DNA from: Streptomyces sp. LUP47B
Lineage (GTDB): Bacteria > Actinomycetota > Actinomycetes > Streptomycetales > Streptomycetaceae
Reading direction: 5' to 3'
Assembly (NCBI RefSeq): GCF_001746295.1
Contig: NZ_MJAH01000025.1
Coordinates: forward strand, 1-64,000
Length of the DNA stretch: 64,000 nucleotides
Shown in pieces: positions 31,028-39,514 of this stretch. The notes under the pieces are model-generated. The model searched no databases. It was not told the origin of the DNA and saw only the letters and a list, made by a program, of their open reading frames with translations. A program made the position numbers and the translations under genes. Numbering within the stretch: position 1 is the first letter of the stretch; each line of letters begins with the position of its first letter.

Positions 31028-31492
31028 ATGACCGACCAGCCGGCCGCCAAGAAGGCCACCATCACCCTCGACAACGCCAGTAGGGACCGCCAGTTCCCGG
31101 CCTACCAGCTCAGCATCAACGCCATGGACGGCGAGGACAGCGGCCACGGATACCGGCTGATGGGCCCCAAGTACCTGGGCCGCAGCAAGAACCTCCGCAC
31201 CGTCGAGCTGTCTCAGCGGGACGCCGACGAGATCCGGGCCATCCTCGACGAGGTCTTCCCCACCGAGGTCGTCGTGAGCTGCGCGGACGTGGAGTTGGAC
31301 AGCGGCGAGAACCTGCACGACCTCGGCGTCGGCAACTACCTGGAGCTGGACCGCCTGACGGCGGGCATGCAGCCGGGTACGTGGCGACTCATCGCATACG
31401 GGGACGACGAAACCGCGCGCTTGCGCCGCTTGTCGGACAAGGAGATCCGGGCTGCGCGGAACGCTGAGGCGTCTGCCCGCATGTACGAGTGA
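31028..31492 (+). CDS. Hypothetical 154-aa protein
   Basis: ATG 31028 (CTGGAGA site). The first 60 residues look like a small beta domain (YQLSINAMDGEDSGHGYRLM), the middle like a helical region (SQRDADEIRAILDEVF), and the end is rich in Arg/Ala/Glu. No family motif. Confidence 0.65.
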   Translation: MTDQPAAKKATITLDNASRDRQFPAYQLSINAMDGEDSGHGYRLMGPKYLGRSKNLRTVELSQRDADEIRAILDEVFPTEVVVSCADVELDSGENLHDLGVGNYLELDRLTAGMQPGTWRLIAYGDDETARLRRLSDKEIRAARNAEASARMYE

Positions 31493-31562
31493 CCACTCCC
31501 TGACCCCGGTCCCCTCGCCCCCCTTCGGGGACCGTCCGGCCGCGCACCCCCCTTGCGCGGCA

Positions 31563-31601
31563 CCGCCGCCCGCCCCACACCCCCCTCGGGGCGGGCGGCG
31601 G
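31563..31601. terminator. Perfect 14-bp hairpin within the operon
   Basis: CCGCCGCCCGCCCC (31563-31576) and GGGGCGGGCGGCGG (31588-31601) with an 11-nt loop, no T-run. It may be a Streptomyces-type terminator or an mRNA processing/stability element between 31492 and 31642. Confidence 0.6.
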
Positions 31602-31641
31602 ACCACCCCACACCCGCACCAGCCGAAAGGCCAACCTCACC

Positions 31642-32502
31642 GTGACCGTGTACGCCCTCAAGCACCCCGACGGCCGCTGGCTCTACCACCTGCCCAAGCC
31701 CAAGGACTTCCCGTTCAACGTGACCGGCGTGTTCGCGGACGGGCAGCCCATGGGCAAGCTGCCGGGCGACTGGTGGGCAGTCTCCTTCGAGGCGAGCCGG
31801 CTGACCGTGACCGGGCAGCCGCGCCCCAAGACCCTCAGCTACACGCTGAAGGCCGCGGACGCCGAGTCGGTCCGCTACCCGGCCACCCTGACCGTCGACG
31901 CGTACAACGAGCGTCGCGAGGACGAAGAGAACCTGTGGGAGTTCTACAGCGCGGTCTGTGAGGACCAGCCGGCCGTGGAGCACGTCTACGACGGCCCCGT
32001 CATGGTCCTGGAGGGCCGGGAGCCCCCGACTCCCGAAGAACTGCCCTGGCAGGCCGACCTCCCGCACATGCTCGGGTCCCGCCCTGAGTACCTGCACCTG
32101 TTCCCCGGCCGCATCAACGGCTTCCGCGACCACGTCCAGCAGGCCATCAAGAAGATGCCGGGCGTGCAGTACTGCTTCGACAACTACCAGAACTACACGG
32201 GCCTCCACGTCACGGTAAGGGTGCCGTTTGAGAAGCCCCAAACGCGGTGGCAGGCAGACCTCAGCCGCCGCACCAGCAAGCCGCTGAAGACCGGCCGGAA
32301 CGTTGCCGTCCTCGTCACCAGGGAACTTCGCCTGCCTGTCCCGGCATCGATCTCCGCCCCGAACTACGAGATGGCCGTGGACGACTGGCACGAGCAGGCC
32401 GAGTTCTGGGTGTCCGTGGTCCGGAACGCCTCTGTGGCGGCCTGCAACGCCTGCGGGGGCACCGGGCACGTCCCGGACGGCGCCGAGCAGTACAGCCGCT
32501 GA
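31642..32502 (+). CDS. Hypothetical protein with C-terminal CxxC motif, 286 aa
   Basis: GTG 31642. The protein is mixed alpha/beta and Trp/Tyr-rich (DGRWLYHLPKPKDFPFNVTG, YCFDNYQNYTGLHVTVRVPF). It ends with a half zinc finger like DnaJ (CNACGGTGHV). No named family. Its stop shares a base with the following ATG (TGATG). Confidence 0.65.
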   Translation: MTVYALKHPDGRWLYHLPKPKDFPFNVTGVFADGQPMGKLPGDWWAVSFEASRLTVTGQPRPKTLSYTLKAADAESVRYPATLTVDAYNERREDEENLWEFYSAVCEDQPAVEHVYDGPVMVLEGREPPTPEELPWQADLPHMLGSRPEYLHLFPGRINGFRDHVQQAIKKMPGVQYCFDNYQNYTGLHVTVRVPFEKPQTRWQADLSRRTSKPLKTGRNVAVLVTRELRLPVPASISAPNYEMAVDDWHEQAEFWVSVVRNASVAACNACGGTGHVPDGAEQYSR

Positions 32503-32600
32503 TGGCCGCCCTCCTGTTGTGGCCGTTGGCCGTTCTCGAGCTCGCCCCGCGCATCCTCGCCCGCCTGCACACCGCCCTCACCCCGAAGGACCGCCCATGA
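32502..32600 (+). CDS. Hydrophobic microprotein, 32 aa
   Basis: The ATG overlaps the upstream stop and its TGA overlaps the next ATG, so it is translated only by coupling. The sequence is a single hydrophobic/basic helix (LLLWPLAVLELAPRILARLH). It could be a membrane peptide, or merely a coupling device between larger genes. Confidence 0.5.
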   Translation: MAALLLWPLAVLELAPRILARLHTALTPKDRP

Positions 32601-33112
32601 CCGACACGACCCTGACCGCCCTGCATGCGGCGCGTCTGCACGCCGATGAGTCCTGGGCGCTGTTCGCCCTCCAGAAGGCAATACCCGCCGACACCAAGCC
32701 GGAGTGGCAGGAGACGGCTACGGACGGGGGTGTGGTGCTGTCCGGTCGGGTGACGGGCCGGCGGGCGGTGTGGGCGTTGGACCGGTTCGCCCGCGACTTC
32801 TACCTGAACCTGAAGAACCTAGGGGACGTACGCCCGCAGTTCGACATCACCCAGCCCGGGCGCACGGTGTTGGTGTGGCGGTATGGCGGGGTGTGGGTGG
32901 AGCTGTGGCACCCGGAGACGGCCGTGGACGCCCCGAAGGCCGCTGAGCCCGTACACGACGCTCCTGCGCCGCCTGTGACCGTCCAGGCCACCCCCGAACC
33001 CACGCCTGAGCCTGCGGCGCCTGTCCGCTCGCCTGTCCGCTCGCTCATCAGCCGCGCATCCGGCCGGCTCCCCTACACCCACACCCGACGCAAGGAGACC
33101 CCAGCAGCATGA
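32597..33112 (+). CDS. Hypothetical protein with Pro-rich tail, 171 aa
   Basis: Residues 1-110 are folded alpha/beta (ESWALFALQKAIPADTKPEW, WALDRFARDFYLNLKNLG, VLVWRYGGVWVELWHP). Residues 115-150 are Pro/Thr/Glu repeats. The end is basic. Overlaps of 4 bases link it to both neighbours. Function unknown. Confidence 0.65.
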   Translation: MTDTTLTALHAARLHADESWALFALQKAIPADTKPEWQETATDGGVVLSGRVTGRRAVWALDRFARDFYLNLKNLGDVRPQFDITQPGRTVLVWRYGGVWVELWHPETAVDAPKAAEPVHDAPAPPVTVQATPEPTPEPAAPVRSPVRSLISRASGRLPYTHTRRKETPAA

Positions 33113-33513
33113 CCACCACACCCGAAACCGAGACCGACACCCGGATCGCTGAGACCCCGGAGCAGCTGCTCCACGACCTCGGCGAGCTCCACACCCGCAC
33201 CCTCGTATCCCCGCTCCCGAAGCACCCCGCCGCGATGGGCTGGCAAGCCACCACCGCATCGATGGCGGCCGGCTTCGCCCGCGCCCTCCACGCCCTGAAC
33301 GAGACCAGCCCGGCCAAGGCGCAGGAGATCACCACCTGGTTCCAGGGGCCGTTCGAGGAAGGCCCGGATCCGGAGGAGCACACCGACTGGCTCGAGCGGT
33401 ACGTGGCCCAGGGCCCGGAGCTGCTGGAGCAGTGGGTTGAGGACGGCCGCCGCATGGCCGCCGAATCCGCGAAGAACACCGACGCCTGGGAGAAGGAGCA
33501 CAAGACCGCATGA
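33109..33513 (+). CDS. Hypothetical acidic helical protein, 134 aa
   Basis: ATG 33109 overlaps the upstream stop. The sequence is helical and acidic (PEQLLHDLGELHTRTLVSPL, WLERYVAQGPELLEQWVEDG), with no motif. It is part of the tightly packed operon. Confidence 0.65.
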   Translation: MTTTPETETDTRIAETPEQLLHDLGELHTRTLVSPLPKHPAAMGWQATTASMAAGFARALHALNETSPAKAQEITTWFQGPFEEGPDPEEHTDWLERYVAQGPELLEQWVEDGRRMAAESAKNTDAWEKEHKTA

Positions 33514-34067
33514 GCATCTACCACCCGCCCGTCGCCGAACACGAGACCGTCGTGGCGGCCGCCCTGCACGTCGTCCAGGCCACGCACTACAGCCGGGCCG
33601 ACGACCCGCACGAGGACGCCTCCTACGAGTACGCCGTCGAGCAGCTCGCCCTCGCCGCCCGCGCACTCGCCGAGGCGGTGGAGCGCAAGCCGGCCGACGA
33701 ACAGCCCATCGGCTGGACCAAGGGACGCGAGGCCGAGCCGACGGTCGTGGCCATCTGCGGGTCCACCAAGTTCATGGCGGAGATGACCGAGGCCGACCTT
33801 CACGAGACTGCGGCCGGGAACATCGTCGTCAAGCCGGGCTGCAACATGAAGGAGGAGCACCCTCTGTGGGCGGATCCGCTCGAGGCGGAGCGTCTGAAGG
33901 GCCGCCTGGACCAGCTGCATCGGGCCAAGATTCGGCTCGCTGACGAGGTCCTGGTGGTGGGGGACTACATCGGGACGTCCACTACGTCGGAGATCCGGTA
34001 CGCGCGGTCTCTGGGGAAGCCGGTGCGGTTCACGCACCCGCAGGTAGACCCGGACGGTGGCCAGTGA
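33510..34067 (+). CDS. Nucleoside 2-deoxyribosyltransferase-like (DUF4406-type) protein
   Basis: 185 aa. The N-terminal 70 residues are helical. The C-terminal part is a Rossmann-like fold starting VVAICGSTKFMAEM, with KGRLDQLHRAKIRLADEVLV and YIGTSTTSEIRYARSLGKPV, the pattern of nucleoside deoxyribosyltransferase and SLOG-related proteins. It may transfer or sense nucleoside derivatives. It is followed by a DUF1643 gene with a 4-base overlap, a pairing that suggests a nucleotide-related function. Confidence 0.7.
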   Translation: MSIYHPPVAEHETVVAAALHVVQATHYSRADDPHEDASYEYAVEQLALAARALAEAVERKPADEQPIGWTKGREAEPTVVAICGSTKFMAEMTEADLHETAAGNIVVKPGCNMKEEHPLWADPLEAERLKGRLDQLHRAKIRLADEVLVVGDYIGTSTTSEIRYARSLGKPVRFTHPQVDPDGGQ

Positions 34068-34633
34068 GCGTGATGGCCTTGATGCCGACCGACGCCGAGC
34101 TGGACGTGCGTGTGGAGCAGGAGGAGGACCTGGCGGGCGGGCTCGCGGCCGCGGTCCTGTCGGAGGACGGCGAGTACCGGTACCTGCTGACCCGGGTGTG
34201 GGACCGGAAGCGCAAGCCGATGGTCGTCGTGATGCTCAACCCGTCCACGGCGGACGCCTTCGTGGACGATCCGACGATACGGCGCCTGGCCGGCCCGAAC
34301 GGGTTCGCGCGGCGGCACCGTGCGGGCGGAATCGTCGTGGTCAATCTGTTCGCCGTCCGCTCTACGGACCCGCGCGCCCTGCTCCACCACGAGGATCCGG
34401 TCGGCCGGTACAACGACGCGTTCATCCGCCAGGCCACCGACATGGCCGGCACGGTGGTGTGCGCGTGGGGCGCCGCCGGAGTCCAAGACGGGCGCGGCCC
34501 GCAGGTCGTGAAGGCGCTCAAGGCCCGCAGGGTGCCGCTGGCGTGCCTGGGGATGACGTCCACCGGGCAGCCCCGGCATCCGCTGTATCTGCCGGGTGCT
34601 GCGGCCCTCGAGCCGTACGGGCTGGCGTCGTGA
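34064..34633 (+). CDS. DUF1643 family protein
   Basis: 189 aa. MVVVMLNPSTADAFVDDPTI, then RRLAGPNGFARRHRAGGIVV and VVCAWGAAG are the conserved DUF1643 elements. The family is common in phages and mobile elements, with unknown biochemistry and a likely nucleotide or nucleic-acid-related fold. Coupled to the neighbours on both sides. Confidence 0.85.
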   Translation: MSVMALMPTDAELDVRVEQEEDLAGGLAAAVLSEDGEYRYLLTRVWDRKRKPMVVVMLNPSTADAFVDDPTIRRLAGPNGFARRHRAGGIVVVNLFAVRSTDPRALLHHEDPVGRYNDAFIRQATDMAGTVVCAWGAAGVQDGRGPQVVKALKARRVPLACLGMTSTGQPRHPLYLPGAAALEPYGLAS

Positions 34634-34965
34634 CCGCCCCGGTTCAGGTGGGCCCGTCGCCGCAGGGTGGCGGGCCCGATCCGTCTCCGGCTCTGAACCT
34701 CTTCCCGCAGCACCTCGAGCTGCTACGTCTCTCTGCCAATGGCCGCAGCACCCCAGAGATTGCTGAGGCGTTGTTCCTGTCCCGGCACACGGTCAACGAC
34801 TACTGGCGGGAGATCTACCGCCGGTTGGGGGCGAAGAACCGGGAGAACGCGGTGGCCATCGCTCTGGTGCGGGGTCTAGTGAGGCCGGATGAGGTGGAGT
34901 TGCGGGCGCCGCGCCGCCGTTACGAGTCGCCGAAGGCTGGGCTGACGCCTCGCCGAACGCCCTGA
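34630..34965 (+). CDS. LuxR-type helix-turn-helix protein, 111 aa
   Basis: GTG 34630 overlaps the DUF1643 stop. Residues 24-85 are a complete GerE/LuxR domain (LELLRLSANGRSTPEIAEAL, FLSRHTVNDYWREIYRRLGA, KNRENAVAIALVRG). There is no receiver domain. It may regulate its own operon or host genes. Confidence 0.8.
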   Translation: MTAPVQVGPSPQGGGPDPSPALNLFPQHLELLRLSANGRSTPEIAEALFLSRHTVNDYWREIYRRLGAKNRENAVAIALVRGLVRPDEVELRAPRRRYESPKAGLTPRRTP

Positions 34966-35037
34966 GGTGCCACGTTTTCGCAGGTCGCACCCGTACGAGC
35001 CGGTAACCCCAGTCATGTCACGCCCCGGGAGGGCGCC

Positions 35038-35295
35038 ATGCCTCGCATTCCACCCCTGGTCGCCGACGCCCTCCTGGCCGGCGCCATAGCCCTGACCATC
35101 GCCGTCGTGTGGATCTACACGGTCGGCCCGATCAGTCCGGCCGCGGTCGTTATCTGCGCGGGCGCGGCCGTCATCGCCTCCCTCGCCGTGGAAGCCGCCG
35201 TCCGGGAGATACGCCGCCGCAGGAGGGCCCCGATCATCCGCCGCTGGACCACCACCCGCCACCGCAAACCCCGACTCCCTGGAGGAGCACCGTGA
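35038..35295 (+). CDS. Two-helix membrane protein, 85 aa
   Basis: GGGAGGG precedes ATG 35038. Hydrophobic segments at about 8-28 and 33-52, followed by a very basic cytoplasmic tail (REIRRRRRAPIIRRW). Function unknown. Confidence 0.65.
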   Translation: MPRIPPLVADALLAGAIALTIAVVWIYTVGPISPAAVVICAGAAVIASLAVEAAVREIRRRRRAPIIRRWTTTRHRKPRLPGGAP

Positions 35296-36017
35296 AGCAC
35301 CGAACCGAAACGACACCGCCACGCCTGACCGCGGACCAGCTCCGCCAGTTGATCGCCGCCGAAAAGGCGGGCGTCAGGCCGCCGTGCTTTCTGTGCGGGG
35401 AGCCCGTCCTGGACCAGAAGTTCCTGCTCGGCACCGAGGACGAGAACGACCGGCTGCTCGTCAACTCGCCGTGCTTGCACGCCATGGCCTACGGGGCGGA
35501 GCTCGCCGTGCAGGTCGAGGCCCAGATGCGGATGGAGGCAGCAACCGAAGCGACCGAGCCCGTGGATACGTGCCGGCCGGTCGTGGTCGACGGGGAGACG
35601 ATCCGCGTCCGCGGTACCGGCGAACTGTCCCCCGAGGGGCAGGAGGCGTTGGCTGCGCTGGTGCGCGTCGCGAAGACCACGTTCGAGGCGGAGGCCCCGG
35701 AGATGGTCGGGGAGTTGCAGAACCGACTGCGCCTGGCGCACCAGGCCCGCCGGGCGAAGGCGCACCAGCTGGACGAGATCCGCCGGGCTCTGTGTGATGC
35801 GGGGTTCATGGAGGACGACGACCCGTACAGCCACGCCGATTTGGCGGATGTGGTCCGGCAGGCGGGCGAGTTGGTGGGGCCGTTGCTGGCGGAGGTGAAG
35901 GCGGCCCGCAAGTTCGCGGCGGAGATGCGGGACTTCTGTTCCCCGCACGGCGTGTCCGTCGACTATGCGGACCAGCTCGAGGCCGCCATGGACCGGGCGA
36001 AGAGGAGGGCGGCGTGA
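35292..36017 (+). CDS. Hypothetical protein with zinc site and helical core, 241 aa
   Basis: GTG 35292 overlaps the upstream stop. It has CFLCGEPV and a later NSPCLHAM near the N-terminus (possible zinc site), then long helices (NRLRLAHQARRAKAHQLDEI) and a C-terminal coiled coil. No named family. Confidence 0.65.
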   Translation: MKHRTETTPPRLTADQLRQLIAAEKAGVRPPCFLCGEPVLDQKFLLGTEDENDRLLVNSPCLHAMAYGAELAVQVEAQMRMEAATEATEPVDTCRPVVVDGETIRVRGTGELSPEGQEALAALVRVAKTTFEAEAPEMVGELQNRLRLAHQARRAKAHQLDEIRRALCDAGFMEDDDPYSHADLADVVRQAGELVGPLLAEVKAARKFAAEMRDFCSPHGVSVDYADQLEAAMDRAKRRAA

Positions 36018-36442
36018 GCGAGACGGGCGAGCTGGACAAGACGCGCCGCTACCTGCGCCCCGTACGCGCCACGATCATCTCCGATGACCCGGCTGGCGTG
36101 CATCTGGCCGTGTACTCGTGGCTGGAGATGTTCGACGCATGGGTGACCGGCCCGGGGATCTGCGGGGAGTCGATGCAGCAGGGCCCCCTCCCCGAAGGTA
36201 CGGCGGTGACGTGCGCGTCGTGTCTGGCGTATCAGCCGAAGTACGAGCGGTATCTGGCGCCCGGCTACCGGCCCGGGGACGACGACCCCGAGGTGCTGCG
36301 GGCCAAGCTCGAGCGGATCCGTGCCGAGGTGCGCATGCTGTGCGACTGCTGCGGGGACAACCGGGAGCGCATGGGCCGCATCCGGGCCGAGCTGGGCCTG
36401 AGTACGGAGGGCTACGTCCGTGAGGCCGGTGAGGGCGAGTGA
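36014..36442 (+). CDS. Hypothetical Cys-containing protein, 142 aa
   Basis: Residues 20-85 include ICGESM and TCASCLAY. A helical part carries CDCCGDN. Three Cys pairs suggest metal binding. It is coupled by GTGA to both neighbours. Confidence 0.65.
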   Translation: MSETGELDKTRRYLRPVRATIISDDPAGVHLAVYSWLEMFDAWVTGPGICGESMQQGPLPEGTAVTCASCLAYQPKYERYLAPGYRPGDDDPEVLRAKLERIRAEVRMLCDCCGDNRERMGRIRAELGLSTEGYVREAGEGE

Positions 36443-36837
36443 GCGTGTGGGGCACGATCTTCGACCTCGAGGACAATCCGCCGTACCGGTACGAGGGCTC
36501 GCACGTTCTGCCGTCCGTGGACGGACCGCGAGATCCCGGCTGCCCCGTGCAGCTGGCGGAAGTCCCGTCACACATCACCCGGGACGGGCGTGACGACCAG
36601 CCTGAGGATGGGGCGCCGTGGCCGTGGCTGCGGGCCTCTCTGGGCCGGGAGGACGCCGTGCTGGACCGGTCGCAGGTTCAGGGCCTGTGGGAGGCCATGG
36701 GCGCCTGGCTCGAGCAGACCAAGCCCCCACCACCCCCGGCCCGGCATGTCGGTGGCGGGGCGAACGCGGAGGACTGCCCGGGCTGCAAGGGCACCAACCC
36801 GCCGTACCCGTTCATCTGCCCCGGGGAGGACCGGTGA
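36439..36837 (+). CDS. Hypothetical protein ending in a CxxC motif, 132 aa
   Basis: It starts SVWGTIFDLEDNPPYRYEG, a pattern seen in small Streptomyces-element proteins, and ends with CPGCKGTNPPYPFICPG. The middle is acidic and Trp-containing. Function unknown. Confidence 0.65.
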   Translation: MSVWGTIFDLEDNPPYRYEGSHVLPSVDGPRDPGCPVQLAEVPSHITRDGRDDQPEDGAPWPWLRASLGREDAVLDRSQVQGLWEAMGAWLEQTKPPPPPARHVGGGANAEDCPGCKGTNPPYPFICPGEDR

Positions 36838-37481
36838 GCGGGCCGGGGCGGGCGCCGGTGGAGTGGGCGGACAGGGAGCGCCGCAACGCCAGGAAGGGGG
36901 TACGGCGGAAGGTCCTGGCCTGGGCCGGCCTGAACCCTGCGGCGAAGCGCGCGGACGACCTGATGGTCCGGGCGCGGCATGGTGCGGTGGGCGAGGAGTG
37001 GACTGCCGCGCTGCTCGCGCAACTCCCGGCGGGCTGGACGGTGTTCCACGGACGGAAGCTGTCCGGCTTCAGCAACGACTACGACCACGTCCTCATCTCC
37101 CCCTGCGGGACCGCGGTGGTGACGCTGGATTCGAAGCGCTGGCATGCCGGCCTCGAGACGGTACTGGTGCGGGGCCGGGTGTGTTGCGGTCGGGAGGACC
37201 GGCATAAGCAGGTCACGGCGGTGGCCCGGTATGCGGGCCGGTTGGAGCGGGCGTTGAATCTGCCGGGGGTTCAGGTGTTGCCGCTGCTGGTGGTTCACGG
37301 GTCGCGGGTGCGGGGCGGTTTCCTGTCGGCGCGTGTGCCCGGCTGGGAGGGTGTGGTGCATGTGCTGGGCCCGGAGTATCTGGTGCCGACGCTGGTCGCG
37401 GCTCCGCGGGGGGTGCATGTGGGGCGTGCTGCTGCGCTGGTCGCGCATGTGGACCGGGTTCTTCCGGCCGGGCCGGGGTGA
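36834..37481 (+). CDS. NERD-domain (nuclease-related) protein
   Basis: 215 aa. The NERD core spans about 45-150: GAVGEEWTAALLAQLPAGW, SNDYDHVLISPCGTAVVTLD and then DSKRWH (D...D-x-K, like the PD-(D/E)xK fold). There is no helicase or kinase domain. NERD proteins are associated with DNA processing and defence. Last gene of the operon, followed by a strong terminator. Confidence 0.8.
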   Translation: MSGPGRAPVEWADRERRNARKGVRRKVLAWAGLNPAAKRADDLMVRARHGAVGEEWTAALLAQLPAGWTVFHGRKLSGFSNDYDHVLISPCGTAVVTLDSKRWHAGLETVLVRGRVCCGREDRHKQVTAVARYAGRLERALNLPGVQVLPLLVVHGSRVRGGFLSARVPGWEGVVHVLGPEYLVPTLVAAPRGVHVGRAAALVAHVDRVLPAGPG

Positions 37482-37525
37482 GGCGTACGGTGGGCGGGCG
37501 TTACCGCCTGGGGGGCACCCGTTGT

Positions 37526-37560
37526 GCGGGCCGTCAGTCTTCGGACTGGCGGCCCGCTTT
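37526..37560 (+). terminator. Terminator of the 30.8-37.5 kb operon
   Basis: GCGGGCCGTCAGTC and GACTGGCGGCCCGC with a TTCG tetraloop, followed by TTTCG (one G-T pair in the stem). Confidence 0.93.
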
Positions 37561-37589
37561 CGTGCGTTCCGGGCCCGGGCGCAGTGATG

Positions 37590-37624
37590 CCCCGGTCTCG
37601 ACGGGGGTTTGCGAGGCCGGGGCG
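37590..37624. terminator. Second hairpin downstream
   Basis: GCCCCGG-T-CTCG pairs with CGAG-GCCGGGGC across a G-rich loop. No T-run. It probably backs up the preceding terminator or terminates read-through from the minus strand. Confidence 0.55.
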
Positions 37625-37818
37625 TACGGCAAGTGTGGCATGCGGGACTGACAGTGGGCTGTGATGCGGGGCCGACCGGTCCTCCGCCGACAGAGGACCG
37701 GCCACCATGCCCGGCACGCCTACCCCGTCTTGCCGTTCTGGCACGCGGAGTTGGGCGTGGGGTCTGGGGTGCGCCGCTTCCCCTCGGGCACACTCCAGGC
37801 CCCACGCATTTACCGTGG
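37625..37818. other. Gene-free stretch
   Basis: About 190 bases between the double terminator and the 3' end of the minus gene. No feature recognised. Confidence 0.4.
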
Positions 37819-38106
37819 CTATCCCCAGGTGGTGTCGAGGGGTGTGAGCAGGTTGCCGACGGTGTCGGTGACGGGCTGCACGATGGGGGTGGTGTCGATG
37901 GGCGGGGTTCCCCAGGTGGTGTCGTTCGCGGTGTCGGGGGCACCCCACGTGGTGTCCGGGGGTCCGGTGATCAGGTCGGCGGCCAGGGCCGTTCCGGTGG
38001 CGGCTGCGGCGGCGAGGCTGAGGCCAGCGGCGATACGGCGCAGGCGGCTCAGGCGGCGTAGTGGGGCGGTGGCGGGTCGGGTGGCTCGGTGTCGTCCTTG
38101 GCTCAC
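37819..38106 (-). CDS. Exported small protein with DTTWG repeats, 95 aa
   Basis: GTG 38106 follows GGAGG. It has a basic N-terminus and a hydrophobic segment (IAAGLSLAAAAATGTALAA, about 25-43) compatible with a signal peptide. The mature part contains three D-T-T-W-G motifs (PPDTTWGAPD, NDTTWGTPP, LDTTWG at the C-terminus). It is likely secreted or surface-associated. Function unknown. Confidence 0.65.
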   Translation of the reverse strand: MSQGRHRATRPATAPLRRLSRLRRIAAGLSLAAAAATGTALAADLITGPPDTTWGAPDTANDTTWGTPPIDTTPIVQPVTDTVGNLLTPLDTTWG

Positions 38107-38390
38107 GGGTGTCCTCCGGTGGTTGGTTGTCGTGAAAAAGATAGTGGGGCGTCTGGCCCGGTTCTCGTGCTCCCGTCCGCCTGCTGCGATCCCTCAACTG
38201 CGGTCCCGTTTCCTGGCAGTGGACGGGTGCAGTGCGAGAGAAGGAGGGGGGAGTACGAGCGTCGGGGGACGCCCCATGAGGATGCTGCCGTAGGCTGATT
38301 TCACTCTCAACGGTTATCGGATGCTTGTTTGTGCATTGCTTCTTCGTGCAGTGCGCCGCCTTGTTTTGACGGGGGATCATAGCGTTGGCC

Positions 38391-39476
38391 ATGGATTGCA
38401 CAGGCGGTGACAGACCTGTTCTGTCGCAGGGCGCGGTGGACGCATTCGCGCTGATCGCAGCGGGTTTGCCGGTCCCGGAGGGGGATCAGGATTGCGTCAA
38501 CGAATTGATCACCTGGGGATACGTGGTGATCGATTCCGAGCACGGAAACAGACCAGTGGCACTCGACCCGGACGACGTCTCCCGCCGGCTCCTCGAACAG
38601 GAACTGCGTGAAGCGAACCGGCGCGTCCAGAAGATGACGGTTCTTCCGTCGATCACGCAGCAATTGGCGGGCCCTTTCCAGCGGGCCAAGTTGCGTGCGG
38701 GCGGGGGATCCGAGTACATCGCGGACGCGGCCGTGGTCAATGCCCGCCTGGACGATGTGGTGGGCTCGGCGGAGTGGGAGATCCTCGCCGCGCAACCGGG
38801 CGGGCCGCGTACGGAGGTTCAGCTGAACCGTTCCGTCGAACGCGACACCGCCGCCTTGGAGCGGGGGGTCGCGAAGCGGACGCTGTACCGGGCGACGGTC
38901 CGCGACAATGCGATCACCTGCCAGTACGCGCGCACCATGACCACCCGCCCGACGGGCAAGTCGGCTGAGTTCCGTACGCTGGTCGGCCCGTTCGAGCGGG
39001 CCATCATCGTCGACCGGCGGGTGGCGTTCATCTCCAACCACCTGGTGGCCGGCGCCCCCGAGCATGCGGCCTGGCAGGTCACCGACCCCGGTGTGATCGC
39101 CTACATGGTCGCGGAGTTCGACGCGAAGTGGCGGCGCGCGGACCCGTGGCACGGGGAACTCGCCCGCCGCGGCCGGGAGGAAGTCGACACGGTGTCCGGG
39201 CCGGCCGCGGTCCGCACCACGCCACGCCAGCGGGAGATCCTGCGGGACATTGTGGTGGGGCGTGCTCAGCAGGCGACGGCGCAGCGGTTGGGGATTTCGT
39301 TGCGGACGCTGGGTGTGGAGATCGCGGAGTTGAAGTCGTTGTTCGACGCGGAGAGTCTGCCGGAGCTGGCATTCCGGTGGGCGTTGTCTCCGGACCGGCT
39401 GGTCGACGACACCGACCACACCACCGACGTGGGCGGGGCGGGGGCAGAGGGCGAGGGCGAGGAAGCGGCGGCCTGA
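38391..39476 (+). CDS. LuxR-family regulator with TrmB/PLD-like sensor region
   Basis: About 361 aa. ATG 38391 is used. A TTG at 38385 has better spacing from GGGGGA. The N-terminal region is helical (possible HTH). The middle (VGPFERAIIVDRRVAFISNH, HAAWQVTDPGVIAYMVAEFD) resembles the phospholipase-D-like domain of Streptomyces regulators. The C-terminus is a LuxR/GerE HTH (TPRQREILRDIVVGRAQQAT, AQRLGISLRTLGVEIAELKS). The gene stands alone between divergent and convergent neighbours. Confidence 0.75.
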   Translation: MDCTGGDRPVLSQGAVDAFALIAAGLPVPEGDQDCVNELITWGYVVIDSEHGNRPVALDPDDVSRRLLEQELREANRRVQKMTVLPSITQQLAGPFQRAKLRAGGGSEYIADAAVVNARLDDVVGSAEWEILAAQPGGPRTEVQLNRSVERDTAALERGVAKRTLYRATVRDNAITCQYARTMTTRPTGKSAEFRTLVGPFERAIIVDRRVAFISNHLVAGAPEHAAWQVTDPGVIAYMVAEFDAKWRRADPWHGELARRGREEVDTVSGPAAVRTTPRQREILRDIVVGRAQQATAQRLGISLRTLGVEIAELKSLFDAESLPELAFRWALSPDRLVDDTDHTTDVGGAGAEGEGEEAAA

Positions 39477-39514
39477 GAGGCCTGGTGGCCGCCAGGCGGG
39501 CGTGTAGGCAGGTT

